A stretch of 64,000 nucleotides of DNA. It comes from Baekduia alba. Lineage in GTDB: Bacteria; Actinomycetota; Thermoleophilia; Solirubrobacterales; Solirubrobacteraceae. Numbering within the stretch: the stretch's first letter is position 1; every line of letters begins with the position of its first letter. Shown piece by piece: positions 38,831 to 47,599 of this stretch. The notes under the pieces were generated by a model. It was not told the origin of the DNA and ran no database searches. It saw only the letters and a list, made by a program, of their open reading frames with translations. The DNA lies in contig NZ_CP114013.1 in NCBI RefSeq assembly GCF_028416635.1, positions 5,022,001-5,086,000 on the forward strand, read 5' to 3'. A program made the position numbers and the translations under genes.

Positions 38831-40042
38831 CTACGCCAACGCGGGCGCGACGCGGTCGGCGAGCAGGCCCGCCAGCGCGAGCGCCGACGTCGCGGCCGGC
38901 GAGGGCGCGTTGCGCACGTACTGGACGCCGCCGACGTCGTGCACGACGAAGTCGTCGACCAGCGCGCCGTCGCGCCCCACCGCCTGCGCGCGCACGCCGG
39001 CCGGGCCCGCGACGACGTCGTCGGCGCCGAGCTCCGGCACGTAGGCCGCGCACGCCCGGACGAACGCCGCGCGGCTGGCGCCGAGGCGCAGCTCGCCGGC
39101 GCCGGCGCGCCAGTGGCGGCGCATCATCCGCCACGTTCCGGGCCAGGCCAGCGTCGCGGCGACGCTGCGCGGATCGACGCGACGCAGGTTGTAGGCGTCG
39201 GGCGCGCCGACCATCAGCGCGGTCGGGCCGAGCCACACCTCGCCGTCGATCCGCTTGGTCAGATGGACGCCGAGGAACGGCAGGGCGGGGTCCGGGACGG
39301 GGTAGATCAGCGAGCGCACGAGCGCGCGCCGCTCCGGGCGCAGCCGCAGGTAGGCGCCGCGGAACGGGACGATGCGCGGGTCGGCCGGCGCGCCGGCGGC
39401 GCGCGCCAGGCGGTCGGTCCACGCCCCGGCGCAGACCAGGCCGCGGCGTGCCCGCAGCTGCTCGCCGTCGGCGGTCGTGACCCGGACGCCACCGTCGGCG
39501 GGCGCGATCGCGGTGACCGCGCAGCCGGTCCGCAGCTCGGCGCCGGCCGCCTGGACGTCGGCCGCCAGCGCCCGCGCGACCGCGCCGAAGTCGACGATCC
39601 CGGTCGTCGGCGAGTGCAGCGCGGCGACGCCGGCCGCGTGCGGCTCGATCTCGGCCAGCTCGGCCGGCCCGACGCGGCGCAGGCCCGGGACGCCGTTGGC
39701 CAGGCCGCGCGCCTGGAGCTCGTCGAGGCCCGGCAGCTCGCGCTCGCTCAGGGCGACGATCACCTTGCCGCAGCGCTCGTACGGGATCCCGCGGGCGTCG
39801 CAGTAGGCGTACAGCTTCTGTGCGCCCTCGACGCACAGCCGCGCCTTCAGCGAGCCCGGCTTGTAGTAGATGCCGCCGTGGACGACGCCCGAGTTGGACC
39901 CGGTCTGGTGCCGCGCGACGCCGTCCTCGCGCTCGAGCACCGTCACGCGCAGGCCGGGCCGGCGCGCCAGCAGCTCGCGCACGGCGGCCAGCGCGACGAT
40001 GCCCGCGCCCACGACCACGAGATCGCGCCGATCCCCGCTCAC
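38831..40042 (-). CDS. lhgO: L-2-hydroxyglutarate oxidase
   Basis: 403 residues. The FAD motif GAGIVALAAVRELL is at residues 12-25, followed by the hallmark sequence HQTGSNSGVVHGGIYYKPGS and LKARLC. The C-terminal substrate region (YVRNAPSPAATSALALA) is also typical. It oxidises L-2-hydroxyglutarate back to 2-oxoglutarate. Monocistronic; upstream lies decayed sequence. Confidence 0.92.
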   Translation of the reverse strand: MSGDRRDLVVVGAGIVALAAVRELLARRPGLRVTVLEREDGVARHQTGSNSGVVHGGIYYKPGSLKARLCVEGAQKLYAYCDARGIPYERCGKVIVALSERELPGLDELQARGLANGVPGLRRVGPAELAEIEPHAAGVAALHSPTTGIVDFGAVARALAADVQAAGAELRTGCAVTAIAPADGGVRVTTADGEQLRARRGLVCAGAWTDRLARAAGAPADPRIVPFRGAYLRLRPERRALVRSLIYPVPDPALPFLGVHLTKRIDGEVWLGPTALMVGAPDAYNLRRVDPRSVAATLAWPGTWRMMRRHWRAGAGELRLGASRAAFVRACAAYVPELGADDVVAGPAGVRAQAVGRDGALVDDFVVHDVGGVQYVRNAPSPAATSALALAGLLADRVAPALA

Positions 40043-40067
40043 GCCCTCGAGTCTCGCGCATCGCCGC

Positions 40068-40531
40068 TCAGCGCGAGGCCATGGTGTCGCCGACCACGCG
40101 GACGACCACGACGGCGACGTCGTCGTTGCCCGCGCCGCCGTGGCGCGCGGACGCCCCGACGATCGCGTCGGCCATGGCCTGGGCGCTGGTGCCGGCGCGG
40201 GCCAGCGGCGCGCACACGGCGTGCAGGCGGCCCTGGCCGAAGAACGCGCCGCCAGTGCGCGGCGTGACGCCGAGCCGCTGCCGGGCGTGGCGGGCGATCA
40301 GCGTGCCCCCTCCAACACGTAGAGCACGCCGAGCGCGTCGTCGACCGAGGCCACCGCGGGCAGCTGCGCCACGGCGTCCGGTGAGCGGGTCTCCGCGCTC
40401 GGTGGCCGCCCGACGGGCGCGCAGGTCGGCCAGCAGCAACGGCACCTTGCGCCGCGCGGAGTGACGGCCTTGAGGACGGCCATCGCGTCCGGCGAGCGCG
40501 GTGGGGGTCGCGCGACTGCAACGGACGACAT
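40068..40531 (-). pseudogene. Frameshifted remnant: heme-oxygenase-like fragment joined to a SpoIIE/PP2C phosphatase end
   Basis: No single frame reads through. One frame holds PAVASVDDALGVLYVLEGA, the biliverdin-producing heme oxygenase signature; another continues GGTLIARHARQRLGVTPRTG and GGAFFGQG, its downstream part. That frame then runs into ADAIVGASARHGGAGNDDVAVVVVRV, which resembles the end of SpoIIE-type phosphatase domains. I read this as the decayed end of a phytochrome-type locus where two genes were joined by deletion. The 130 nt upstream of it contain no gene I can support. Confidence 0.45.
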
Positions 40532-40664
40532 GGCAGCCCCTGACGGGTCAGACCTCGATGGTGTCGCACGGCGCGACGATCTCGCCGCCGTCCAAGAGGA
40601 CAGCGCCTCAAGAGCATAGACCTCGGGTTCGACCCTGCGCAGCCTTTTTCGACGCGGCCAGGCC

Positions 40665-41231
40665 CTAGCCGCGCTCGACGAGGCGGCGCAGCCAGCGGCG
40701 GGCGCCGTGCTGCTTGGCCCCGCTCTCGTGCTCGGCCAGCGCGACCTCGACGGCCATCGCGACGACCAGGCGCGCGGCGCTCGGGGCGTCGTGCCAGCCC
40801 ATGGCGCGGAGGTTGCCCTCGACCAGCGCCGCCAGCGACGCGCGACCGCCGGCGTCGTCGCGCACCTCCTGGATCACGGCCTTGACCGTGCGGTTGGCCA
40901 GGCAGGCGTCGAGGTAGGCGGTGAGGCCCGTCGTCAGCCGCTCGATCCCGGGCTCGAGGTCGCCGATGTGCTCGGAGACGTGCTCGGCGATGCGCGCGCG
41001 GGAGTCGTCGCGCAGGGCGGCGACGAACGCGTCGCGGTCGGTGAAGTGCACGTAGAACGTGCCCTTGGCCACGCCGGCCTCCTTGACCACGGCCGCCACG
41101 CTGAGCGCGGGGAGGCCGTCGCGCTCGGCCACGACGCGGCCGCCCTGCAACAGCGCCGCGCGCGTGCGCAGCCCCAGGGGCGTCACGGCGATGCGCTCGG
41201 GGCGCGCTGCGGTCTCGGGGGTCCGGGCCAT
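40665..41231 (-). CDS. TetR-family transcriptional repressor
   Basis: 188 residues from ATG 41231. The N-terminal helix-turn-helix is complete (ALLQGGRVVAERDGLPALSV, VKEAGVAKGTFYVHFTDRDAFV). The ligand domain (about 70-188) is of the usual length. Three palindromic operators lie between it and the divergent hydrolase genes, so it most likely represses those genes and itself. Confidence 0.9.
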   Translation of the reverse strand: MARTPETAARPERIAVTPLGLRTRAALLQGGRVVAERDGLPALSVAAVVKEAGVAKGTFYVHFTDRDAFVAALRDDSRARIAEHVSEHIGDLEPGIERLTTGLTAYLDACLANRTVKAVIQEVRDDAGGRASLAALVEGNLRAMGWHDAPSAARLVVAMAVEVALAEHESGAKQHGARRWLRRLVERG

Positions 41232-41266
41232 CGGCCGACAGCGTACCCGACTCCGCGGCGTTTGAC

Positions 41267-41326
41267 ATGACCGCACGGTCATGTCAACATGACCGGACGG
41301 TCATATTTTAATGACCGATCGGTCAT
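41267..41326. promoter_or_regulatory. Three phased TetR operators
   Basis: ATGACCG-N2-CGGTCAT occurs three times, at 41267-41282, 41289-41304 and 41311-41326. Each is a perfect 7+7 palindrome and the starts are exactly 22 bp apart, two DNA turns, so bound dimers would sit on one face. They lie in the 148-nt divergent region. Confidence 0.85.
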
Positions 41327-41379
41327 GTCATCTCTCCCCTCCGAGGAGGCCCCGTGCCCACGACCCCATTCCCTCCCCC

Positions 41380-42213
41380 ATGCTGATCCGCCGCCTCACC
41401 TGGTGCGGGATCGAGATCGAGGCCGCCGACGGCAGCACCGCCGTGATCGACCTCCTCGAGGACGTCACGCCGCTGGCGCCGTTCCTCGGCGCGCCGCAGG
41501 GGTCGCTCGCCGACCTGCCCTACGCCGGGCGCGCGCGGGTCGCGGCCGTCACCCACCTCCACCGCGACCACGCCGACGCCGCGGCCATCGCCCGGGCGCT
41601 GCGCCCCGACGGCGTGCTGCTGCGACCGCCGGCGATGACCGGCGAGCTGCTGGAGGTCGCGGGCACCCGCGCCGCCGAGCAGGAGCTCGCGGCCCACGAG
41701 CTGCCCACGCTCGTGCTCGACGAGGGCGAGGCCGCGCGCCAGGGGCCCTTCCTGCTCACCGCGCTGCGCGCCGTCGACGGCAGCGGCGATACGCAGGTGA
41801 CGTGGCTGATCGAGGTCGACGGCTACAAGGTCGTCCACGCCGGCGACACGATGTGGCACGGCGAGTGGTGGCGCCGCGCGATGGCCCACGGCCCGATCGA
41901 CGTGGCGTTCCTGCCGATCAACGGCGCCGTCGGCGACTTCCCGCACCGGCAACCGGCCAGCGGGCTGAGCGGCGCGATGACGCCCGAGCAGGCGGTCGCG
42001 GCCGCGGCTGCGATGGGCGCCCGCCGGATCGTCCCCATCCACTACGGGCTCTTCGACCACCCGCCGCGCTACCGAGCGATCGCCGGCGCCGAGGAGCGGC
42101 TCCTCGACGCCGCGCGCGAGCGCGACGTCGTCGTCGCCCTCCCCGCGCTCGGCGAGCAGCTCGCCATCCCCACCCCATCGACCGAGACCGAGACCGAGAA
42201 GGCCCCCGCATGA
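41380..42213 (+). CDS. MBL-fold metal-dependent hydrolase (UlaG-like)
   Basis: 277 residues. The metal motif THLHRDHADA (HxHxDH) and later HAGDTMWH and PIHYGLF provide the metallo-beta-lactamase ligands. The first strands (LIRRLTWCGIEIEAADGSTAVID) are typical of UlaG-like members. It starts under the TetR operators and overlaps the next gene by four bases, so the two hydrolases form one operon. The substrate is unknown; lactonase or ester hydrolysis is plausible. Confidence 0.85.
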   Translation: MLIRRLTWCGIEIEAADGSTAVIDLLEDVTPLAPFLGAPQGSLADLPYAGRARVAAVTHLHRDHADAAAIARALRPDGVLLRPPAMTGELLEVAGTRAAEQELAAHELPTLVLDEGEAARQGPFLLTALRAVDGSGDTQVTWLIEVDGYKVVHAGDTMWHGEWWRRAMAHGPIDVAFLPINGAVGDFPHRQPASGLSGAMTPEQAVAAAAAMGARRIVPIHYGLFDHPPRYRAIAGAEERLLDAARERDVVVALPALGEQLAIPTPSTETETEKAPA

Positions 42214-42947
42214 GCGACCAGACCCCCTCCACCCCGACCACCCCCGACGTCCGCGACGTCGCGCCCGGCGTCCGGCAGGTCGCGGTCGGCCACCCGTTCC
42301 TCAGCTACATGTACCTGCTCGACAGCGACGAGGGCGTCATCGCCTTCGACGCCGGCATCCGCGGCAGCGGCCCGGACATCCTGGCCGCCGCGGGCGGCAC
42401 GATCGCCAAGGTCGTCCTCAGCCACGCCCACGCCGACCACCGCGGCGGCGCGCCCGAGCTCGACGCCCCGATCTTCTGCCACCCCGACGAAGTCCCCGAC
42501 GCCCAGGGCGAATGGCCGCAGTCCTACCTGGACTTCGGCCTCATCGAGAACGAGCTGGTCCGCGACGGCATCCAGCAGCTCAACCGCCAATGGGACAGCG
42601 GACCGCTGGAGATCGCCGGCACGGTCGTGGAGGGCGACGAGGTCGCCGGTCTGCGGGTCATCCACGTCCCCGGCCACGCCCCCGGCGAGATCGCGCTCTT
42701 CCGCGCCGCCGACGGCCTGCTGATCGCCGGAGACGCGATCTACACCCAGGACCTCGAGATCGCCCAGCCCGCACCCGCTCGCGTCCCGCACCCCTCGACC
42801 AACTGGAGCACCGACCAGGCGCGCGCGTCGATCCGCAAGCTCATCACCTACAACCCGACCAGCGTGTGGACGAGCCACGCCGACGCCGTGACCGGTGACG
42901 ACATCGCCGCCCAGCTCGAGGCCGCCGCCGCCTTCGGCGAGGGCTGA
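42210..42947 (+). CDS. MBL-fold metallo-hydrolase (glyoxalase II-like)
   Basis: 245 residues. The zinc motif is SHAHADHRGG, with GHAPGEIALF and IAGDAIYTQD supplying the remaining ligands. It resembles glyoxalase II/quorum-lactonase relatives. It is coupled to the first hydrolase by ATGA and both are under the TetR repressor, suggesting an inducible detoxification of a compound with two hydrolysable bonds. Confidence 0.87.
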   Translation: MSDQTPSTPTTPDVRDVAPGVRQVAVGHPFLSYMYLLDSDEGVIAFDAGIRGSGPDILAAAGGTIAKVVLSHAHADHRGGAPELDAPIFCHPDEVPDAQGEWPQSYLDFGLIENELVRDGIQQLNRQWDSGPLEIAGTVVEGDEVAGLRVIHVPGHAPGEIALFRAADGLLIAGDAIYTQDLEIAQPAPARVPHPSTNWSTDQARASIRKLITYNPTSVWTSHADAVTGDDIAAQLEAAAAFGEG

Positions 42948-42965
42948 GGACGGCGGCTCCCGCGG

Positions 42966-43240
42966 CTAGGCGGGCTCGGGCAGCCCGACGGCGGGCAGGC
43001 GCGGCGCCGCGCGCGTCGCAGCGCGCGGGCCGCGACGATCGCCGCCACCGCCGCGGCCGACCACGCCACCAGCACGAGGATCGGCCCGGTGGTGCCGCCG
43101 CCGAAGTAGACCGTGCCGCGCAGCGCCAGCAGCGCGGCGTGGCTGGGCAGCACGGGCGCGATGTCGCGATCGACGCCGGGGACGGACTCCGGGCCGACCG
43201 CGCCACCCGACGCGGGCAGCCACGCGCACGACAGGCCGTC
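42966..43240 (-). pseudogene. C-terminal remnant of a YhgE/Pip-type (DUF3533) membrane protein
   Basis: One frame shows SHAALLALRGTVYFGGGTTG and the following helix PILVLVAWSAAAVAAIVAAR, as at the end of Pip/DUF3533 ABC-2-type membrane proteins. A shift near RRARRR moves the likely end (APRLPAVGLPEPA, stop at 42966-42968) to another frame. The first several hundred residues are missing. I read it as a decayed 3' fragment. Confidence 0.4.
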
Positions 43241-43273
43241 GGCGGCGAAGTGGCTCCGCCCAATGCAGACGAA

Positions 43274-43382
43274 GACTAAACCGGTCAACTTAGTCTATAT
43301 TTGGGGTCATGAGCATCGGATCCGCAGCCATCGCGACGTCGAAGAGAGCGGCGTGTCTGGGATAGTGGACATTTCCTACTAT
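43274..43382. promoter_or_regulatory. Two inverted repeats upstream of the Rrf2 gene
   Basis: GACTAA-N10-TTAGTC (43274-43295) and ATAGT-N11-ACTAT (43362-43382) stand in AT-richer DNA before the Rrf2 gene. Rrf2 regulators bind AT-rich dyads, so one or both may be autoregulatory sites. Confidence 0.4.
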
Positions 43383-43454
43383 GTTGATCGACTTAGGCAA
43401 CGTAGCAGACGCGCGACGTGCGCAGCGCGTCGCGCGATCGTCCAGAATGTGGCC

Positions 43455-43910
43455 GTGCGCATCTCCGCCAAGGCCGACTACGGGGTCCGCGCGGCGGTGG
43501 AGCTCGCGATCGCTGAGGGCGGCTCACTGTCGGCTGACGCCGTCGCACGCGCCCAGGACATCCCCGTCTTCTTCCTCAAGAAGATCTTCAACGACCTGCG
43601 CGTCGCCAACCTCGTCGCGACGACGCGCGGGCGCGGCGGCGGCTACCGCCTCGCCCGGCCCGCATCGGCGATCTCCGTCGCCGACGTCCTGCGCGCGATC
43701 GACGGCCCACTCGCCGACGTGCACGGCGAGGCCCCCGAGAACCTCAACTACGAGGGCCTGGCCGAGCCGCTGCAGGACGTGTGGATCGCCCTACGCGCCA
43801 ACGCCCGGGCCGTGCTGGAGACCGTGACGCTGGCCCACATCGCCGACCGACGGCTCCCCAAGCGCATCACGAAGCTCGCGAGCAGCGACGACGCGCGCTT
43901 CCGCCGCTGA
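43455..43910 (+). CDS. Rrf2-family transcriptional regulator
   Basis: 151 residues from GTG 43455 (GTG 43449 is possible). The start RISAKADYGVRAAVELA and the wing TTRGRGGGYRLARPASAISVAD are diagnostic. The three conserved Cys residues that bind Fe-S in IscR/NsrR/RsrR are absent, so it does not sense through an iron-sulfur cluster of that kind. It is followed by a convergent operon; its targets are not evident. Confidence 0.88.
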   Translation: MRISAKADYGVRAAVELAIAEGGSLSADAVARAQDIPVFFLKKIFNDLRVANLVATTRGRGGGYRLARPASAISVADVLRAIDGPLADVHGEAPENLNYEGLAEPLQDVWIALRANARAVLETVTLAHIADRRLPKRITKLASSDDARFRR

Positions 43911-43925
43911 CGCGGCGCGAGCTGG

Positions 43926-44801
43926 TCAGCGGCGCGGCGCTTCCCGGTGAAGCTCGCGAAGGTACTCGCCGGGCGTGCGCGGCTCGCGGCCGAGGATCGC
44001 GCGCAGCACCACGCCGTTGCCGGCCGAGCCGTGGTCGTGATAGTCGGCGTACACGGCCGCGAGCAGCGCCCACTGCTCCTCGGTGTAGGGCAGCGGGACC
44101 GTCCGGCGCCAGGCTTCGAAGCTCGGCTCGACCGCCACGACGGCGTGCCCCACGACGTCGCTCATCGCCGCCGCGAGCGCGTGGCGATCGGGCATGCCGT
44201 CGGCCGCCAGCTCGTAAGTGCCGTAGGCCAGGCGATCCTCGGTCAGCGCGATCGCGGCGACCTCGGCGACGTCGCGGTAGTCGACGCGGGCGACGCGCGA
44301 CCGTGCTGAGAACGGCTCACCGAACGACCCATGCTCCACGACGGCCGGCCACGCGCCCGCGATGTTCTGCAGCACCGTGGCGGGCTGCAGCACGGCGAAG
44401 TCCATGCCGGACGCGTACAGCGCCTGCTCGACGGGCTGCTTGGAGGCGTGGTTGGCCAGGCCGTTGGTGGGGTGGAGGACGCCCGAGAAGGCGAAGCGGC
44501 GCACCCCGGCGGCGACGGCGGCCTCCACCAGGTGCAGCCCGAGCTGCGCCTCGTCGGGCACGAACGCGGGACCGATGTGGAAGACGCCGTCGGCGCCGCG
44601 GACCGCCGCGCGCAGGCTGGCCGGGTCGCGCAGGTCGCCGAGCGCGATCTCGTCGACGCCGCGCCGGCGCGCCGCCGCGGCCTGCGCGTCGTCGCGCGCC
44701 AGCGCGCGCACCCGCGCGCCGCGACGCGCCAGCTCGGGCACGACGAGGCCCGCGATGCGCCCGGTCGCGCCGACGACGAGGACCGTCTGCTCGCCGCTCA
44801 T
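43926..44801 (-). CDS. NmrA-like NAD(P)-binding oxidoreductase
   Basis: 291 residues. The extended-SDR nucleotide motif is GATGRIAGLVV, and LGDLRDPASL and VFHIGPAFVPDE follow. The Tyr-x-x-x-Lys catalytic pair is missing (ASKQPVEQALYAS instead), as in NmrA/TMR-type members that sense the NADP state or reduce quinones. It is coupled to the MFS gene by a four-base overlap and shares control by the divergent LysR gene. Confidence 0.85.
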   Translation of the reverse strand: MSGEQTVLVVGATGRIAGLVVPELARRGARVRALARDDAQAAAARRRGVDEIALGDLRDPASLRAAVRGADGVFHIGPAFVPDEAQLGLHLVEAAVAAGVRRFAFSGVLHPTNGLANHASKQPVEQALYASGMDFAVLQPATVLQNIAGAWPAVVEHGSFGEPFSARSRVARVDYRDVAEVAAIALTEDRLAYGTYELAADGMPDRHALAAAMSDVVGHAVVAVEPSFEAWRRTVPLPYTEEQWALLAAVYADYHDHGSAGNGVVLRAILGREPRTPGEYLRELHREAPRR

Positions 44802-46120
44802 CGCAGCGCCCCCGCGGCCAGGACGGCGGCCGCCGGGAAGGCGGCCACGAGCGCGAGCGCGTCACCCAGCCCCACGGAGTCGGCCAGGGCGCCCGCGGTC
44901 GCGGTCCCGGTCGCTCCTCCGATGAAGAACGCGAGGTTGAGCAGGCCGACGGCAGCGCCACGCTGGGTGGGCGTGACGTGCGCGGCGATCTCACGGGTCA
45001 GGACGACCTGCGTGACCGCGAAGGCGGCGAACCCGGCCGCGGCGGCGGACAGCAGCACGCCGGGCGGCGCGTCCGCCAGGCCCGCGGCGAGCAGCGCCGC
45101 GCCGAACGTCCCGCCGACGACGGCGAGCAGACCGGCGCCGCCGAGCCGGTCCGCCAGGGGCGCCGCCGCGCGTGACAGCCCGGCGCCGAGCACCGCGCCG
45201 GGCAGCAGCGCCGCGCCGATGGCGAGGACGTCCCACCCGTGCTCCTGGCGCAGGAGCTGCGGGGTCGCGTAGACGATCGCGAAGAACCCCGCGTAGACGC
45301 CGAAGCCGGCCAACGCGGCGCCGACGAACCGGCGGTCGGCGCCCAGCGACCACGGGACGAAGGCGTCCGCGCGACGGCGCGACCGGACCGCCAGCGCCGC
45401 CGCCGACAGACCTGCCGCCGCGGCGACGAGCAGCGCCGTCACGAGCGGGAGGGCCAGCGCGTGAGCCTGGATGACGACGACGAGGCCGGCGGCGGCCGCG
45501 GCGAGCAGCGCCGCACCAAGGAGGTCCAGCGGCGCTCCGGAGGCTTCGCGGAGCGTGACGAGCTCGCGGCAGGAAGGGATCGCGGCGATGGCGAGCGCCG
45601 GCAGGACCAGCGTGGGCCGCCACCCGATCGCCTCGGTCACGGCGCCGCCGGCGAGCGTCGCGCTCGCGGCGAAGACCGCGATCGTCACACCGAACCACCC
45701 GAGCACCTCAACGCGGTGGCCGTCGGGCACCGAGGCGGAGAGCGCCAGCGCGGTGGCGACCAGCCCGCCCGAGCCCGCCGCGAGGGCGAGCCGTCCGACG
45801 ACCAGGACGGTCAGGGTCGGCGAGAGCAGGCAGATCGCGGCGCCGAGGACGAGCAGGACGGTGGCGGCGGCCATCGTGACGCGGGCGCCCGCGACATCGG
45901 TGACCCGCCCGAACAGCGCCGTCCCCACGCCCAGCGCGAGGGCGTGCGCGGTAAGGACCCACGTCGCGGCGACGGGACTCACGCCGAGGGCGGCGCCCGC
46001 GCGCGGCAGGGCCACGCTCGCCGCGGTGACGCCGAACACCGACGGTCCGAAGAGCGCGCCGAGCCGCAGCCCGATCGCGGTCGACCCGAGCGCGGGCGCC
46101 TTGAGCGTGATGGTGGACAT
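44798..46120 (-). CDS. MFS drug-resistance-type exporter
   Basis: 440 residues with 12 or more predicted membrane helices and no signal peptide. The loop motif GRVTDVAGARVTM between helices 2 and 3 is the MFS motif A. Alanine-rich helices and the start SVFGVTAASVALP resemble the DHA exporter group. With the downstream NmrA-like gene and the divergent LysR gene it forms a small efflux locus. Confidence 0.87.
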   Translation of the reverse strand: MSTITLKAPALGSTAIGLRLGALFGPSVFGVTAASVALPRAGAALGVSPVAATWVLTAHALALGVGTALFGRVTDVAGARVTMAAATVLLVLGAAICLLSPTLTVLVVGRLALAAGSGGLVATALALSASVPDGHRVEVLGWFGVTIAVFAASATLAGGAVTEAIGWRPTLVLPALAIAAIPSCRELVTLREASGAPLDLLGAALLAAAAAGLVVVIQAHALALPLVTALLVAAAAGLSAAALAVRSRRRADAFVPWSLGADRRFVGAALAGFGVYAGFFAIVYATPQLLRQEHGWDVLAIGAALLPGAVLGAGLSRAAAPLADRLGGAGLLAVVGGTFGAALLAAGLADAPPGVLLSAAAAGFAAFAVTQVVLTREIAAHVTPTQRGAAVGLLNLAFFIGGATGTATAGALADSVGLGDALALVAAFPAAAVLAAGALR

Positions 46121-46159
46121 GCCGGCAGCCAATCGCCTCGCCGCCTGGCGACCTAGGGC

Positions 46160-46190
46160 CACCTCGCTCTGCGATTGATCACGCGAGGTG
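46160..46190. promoter_or_regulatory. LysR-type operator between the MFS and LysR genes
   Basis: CACCTCGC and its exact complement GCGAGGTG are separated by 15 nt, inside the 87-nt divergent region. The length and position (17 nt before the lysR ATG) fit a LysR recognition site. Confidence 0.65.
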
Positions 46191-46207
46191 ATAGACCCAT
46201 CGCCGAC

Positions 46208-47104
46208 ATGGAGCTGCGAGCGCTGAGCTACTTCGTCGCCGTCGCCGAGGCCGGCAGCTTCACGCGTGCGGCCGAGCAGCTGCACATCGTCCAGCCGGCG
46301 GTCAGCCAGCAGGTGCGCCGGCTCGAAGACGAGCTCGGCGTCGCGCTGTTCACGCGGACGACGCGCGCCGTGACCCTGACCGCGGCCGGCGAGCGGCTGC
46401 TGAGCGAGGCGCGCGCCGTGCTGGCCGCTGCCGATCGGACGCGACGGGTGGCCGCGGAGCTTGCGTCAGGGGACGCCGCCGAGCTGCGCCTGGCGACCGC
46501 GAGCGGTCTCGGCCCGTGGCTGCATCGGGTCCTCGACGCGCTCGCCGGGTCGGCGCCGGGCGTGAGCGTCCGGTTGACGACCCTGCCCTACCGCGAGCGC
46601 GTCGCGGCCGTCGCCGCCGGCACGCTCGACGCCGCGCTCGTCCACGCGGCCCGCGCGGTGGCGGACGGCCTCGAGCTGATCCCGGTGACGACGACGCCCC
46701 TGGTCGCGGCGCTGCCGGCGAACCATGCGCTGGCCGGCCGTGACCGGCTGGCGCTCGCGGACCTCGCCGCGCTCCCGGTCCGGTTGGCGCCGCGGGATCG
46801 CAACGCCGCGTTCCATGACTTCATCACCTCCGCGCTGGCCGGCGCGGGCCCTGCGCCGGTCCATGCCTCCCCGTTCTCGACGCTGCAGAACACGCTCGCC
46901 GAGATCAGCGCCGGGCCAGCCAGCTGGGCCCCGATCTACGGGCACATCCCGTCGCTGCCCGACGTGCCCGGCGTGGCGTTCCTCCCGATCGACGGACCGG
47001 AGGTCGTCACGTCGCTCGTCGTCGCCGACGGACCGCCGGGGCCGGCCATCCGCGCGCTGCTCGACGCGTGCGCCGCGGCGGGCGCGGCGGCGCCGGAGCG
47101 GTAG
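46208..47104 (+). CDS. LysR-family transcriptional regulator
   Basis: 298 residues from ATG 46208. The N-terminal helix-turn-helix is complete (SYFVAVAEAGSFTRAAEQLH and VQPAVSQQVRRLEDELG). The effector domain follows the usual two-lobe pattern. It is divergent from the NmrA/MFS operon, with an 8+8 inverted repeat between, so it most likely regulates that pair. Confidence 0.92.
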   Translation: MELRALSYFVAVAEAGSFTRAAEQLHIVQPAVSQQVRRLEDELGVALFTRTTRAVTLTAAGERLLSEARAVLAAADRTRRVAAELASGDAAELRLATASGLGPWLHRVLDALAGSAPGVSVRLTTLPYRERVAAVAAGTLDAALVHAARAVADGLELIPVTTTPLVAALPANHALAGRDRLALADLAALPVRLAPRDRNAAFHDFITSALAGAGPAPVHASPFSTLQNTLAEISAGPASWAPIYGHIPSLPDVPGVAFLPIDGPEVVTSLVVADGPPGPAIRALLDACAAAGAAAPER

Positions 47105-47287
47105 CCGCCGACGCGCGGTCCACCCCGCCGGCGCCGTCTCACGAGCCGCCCACGTTCATGTTGATGTGGTTGCGATGACGTGCTTGGCGCGGAGGATGGG
47201 CGCGACGTCTCGGCCCAGCGGCGTGATCGACTCCTCCACGACGGTCGGCGGCAGCCCGCCCCCCGCCGTGGCGGGGATCGCCCCCGA

Positions 47288-47328
47288 AGCCCTCTGACGG
47301 ACTCGAACCGTCGACCCCTTCCTTACCA
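47288..47328 (-). other. 3' half of a tRNA-Thr(GGT): putative att site
   Basis: On the minus strand this 41-nt stretch reads from the anticodon loop (TGGTAA) through the 3' anticodon stem (GGAAG), the variable loop, a perfect T arm (GACGG-TTCGAGT-CCGTC) and the acceptor strand AGAGGGC plus discriminator. The 5' half is absent: what precedes it does not pair with the anticodon stem. This is the usual scar of site-specific integration into a tRNA 3' end. Geometry places the integrated element on the higher-coordinate side. Confidence 0.7.
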
Positions 47329-47340
47329 TCCCGCGTCATC

Positions 47341-47595
47341 TCGGACTGGGACCATCCTGTCGACCTCGCCGCCAGCGATCCGAGCTCGACGGCCCCTCCG
47401 CCTTTCGACCTGACGTCGTTGAGCGCCGGGGCCGGTCCGTTCGCGTCGGTGCCGGTCGGCGACCTGCAGTCGTCAGAGCACGACTTCATCGACGAGAGCG
47501 ACGACTACGTCGAGGACGCCGCGGATCTGCACAGCTACCCGGGCTACGGCGACCGGACCTACGGGCACGCCATCTCCGACGACGATCACAAGTGA
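47341..47595 (+). CDS. Uncertain acidic reading frame, no clear start
   Basis: An open frame ending at TGA 47593-47595 encodes SDWDHPVDLAASDPSSTAPP and an acidic end (SEHDFIDESDDYVEDAADLH, then SYPGYGDRTYGHAISDDDHK). The composition is protein-like, but no ATG/GTG start with a ribosome site is found and the frame runs back through the tRNA fragment. It may be a gene cut at its 5' end by integration. I recognise no family. Confidence 0.3.
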   Translation, partial: SDWDHPVDLAASDPSSTAPPPFDLTSLSAGAGPFASVPVGDLQSSEHDFIDESDDYVEDAADLHSYPGYGDRTYGHAISDDDHK

Positions 47596-47599
47596 CTGC

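Noticed and set aside
43455..43910. IscR/NsrR-type iron-sulfur sensor
   Set aside because: The three conserved cysteines are missing.
47288..47360. A complete tRNA gene
   Set aside because: Only the 3' half from the anticodon loop is present; the preceding bases do not form the anticodon, D or acceptor 5' strands.
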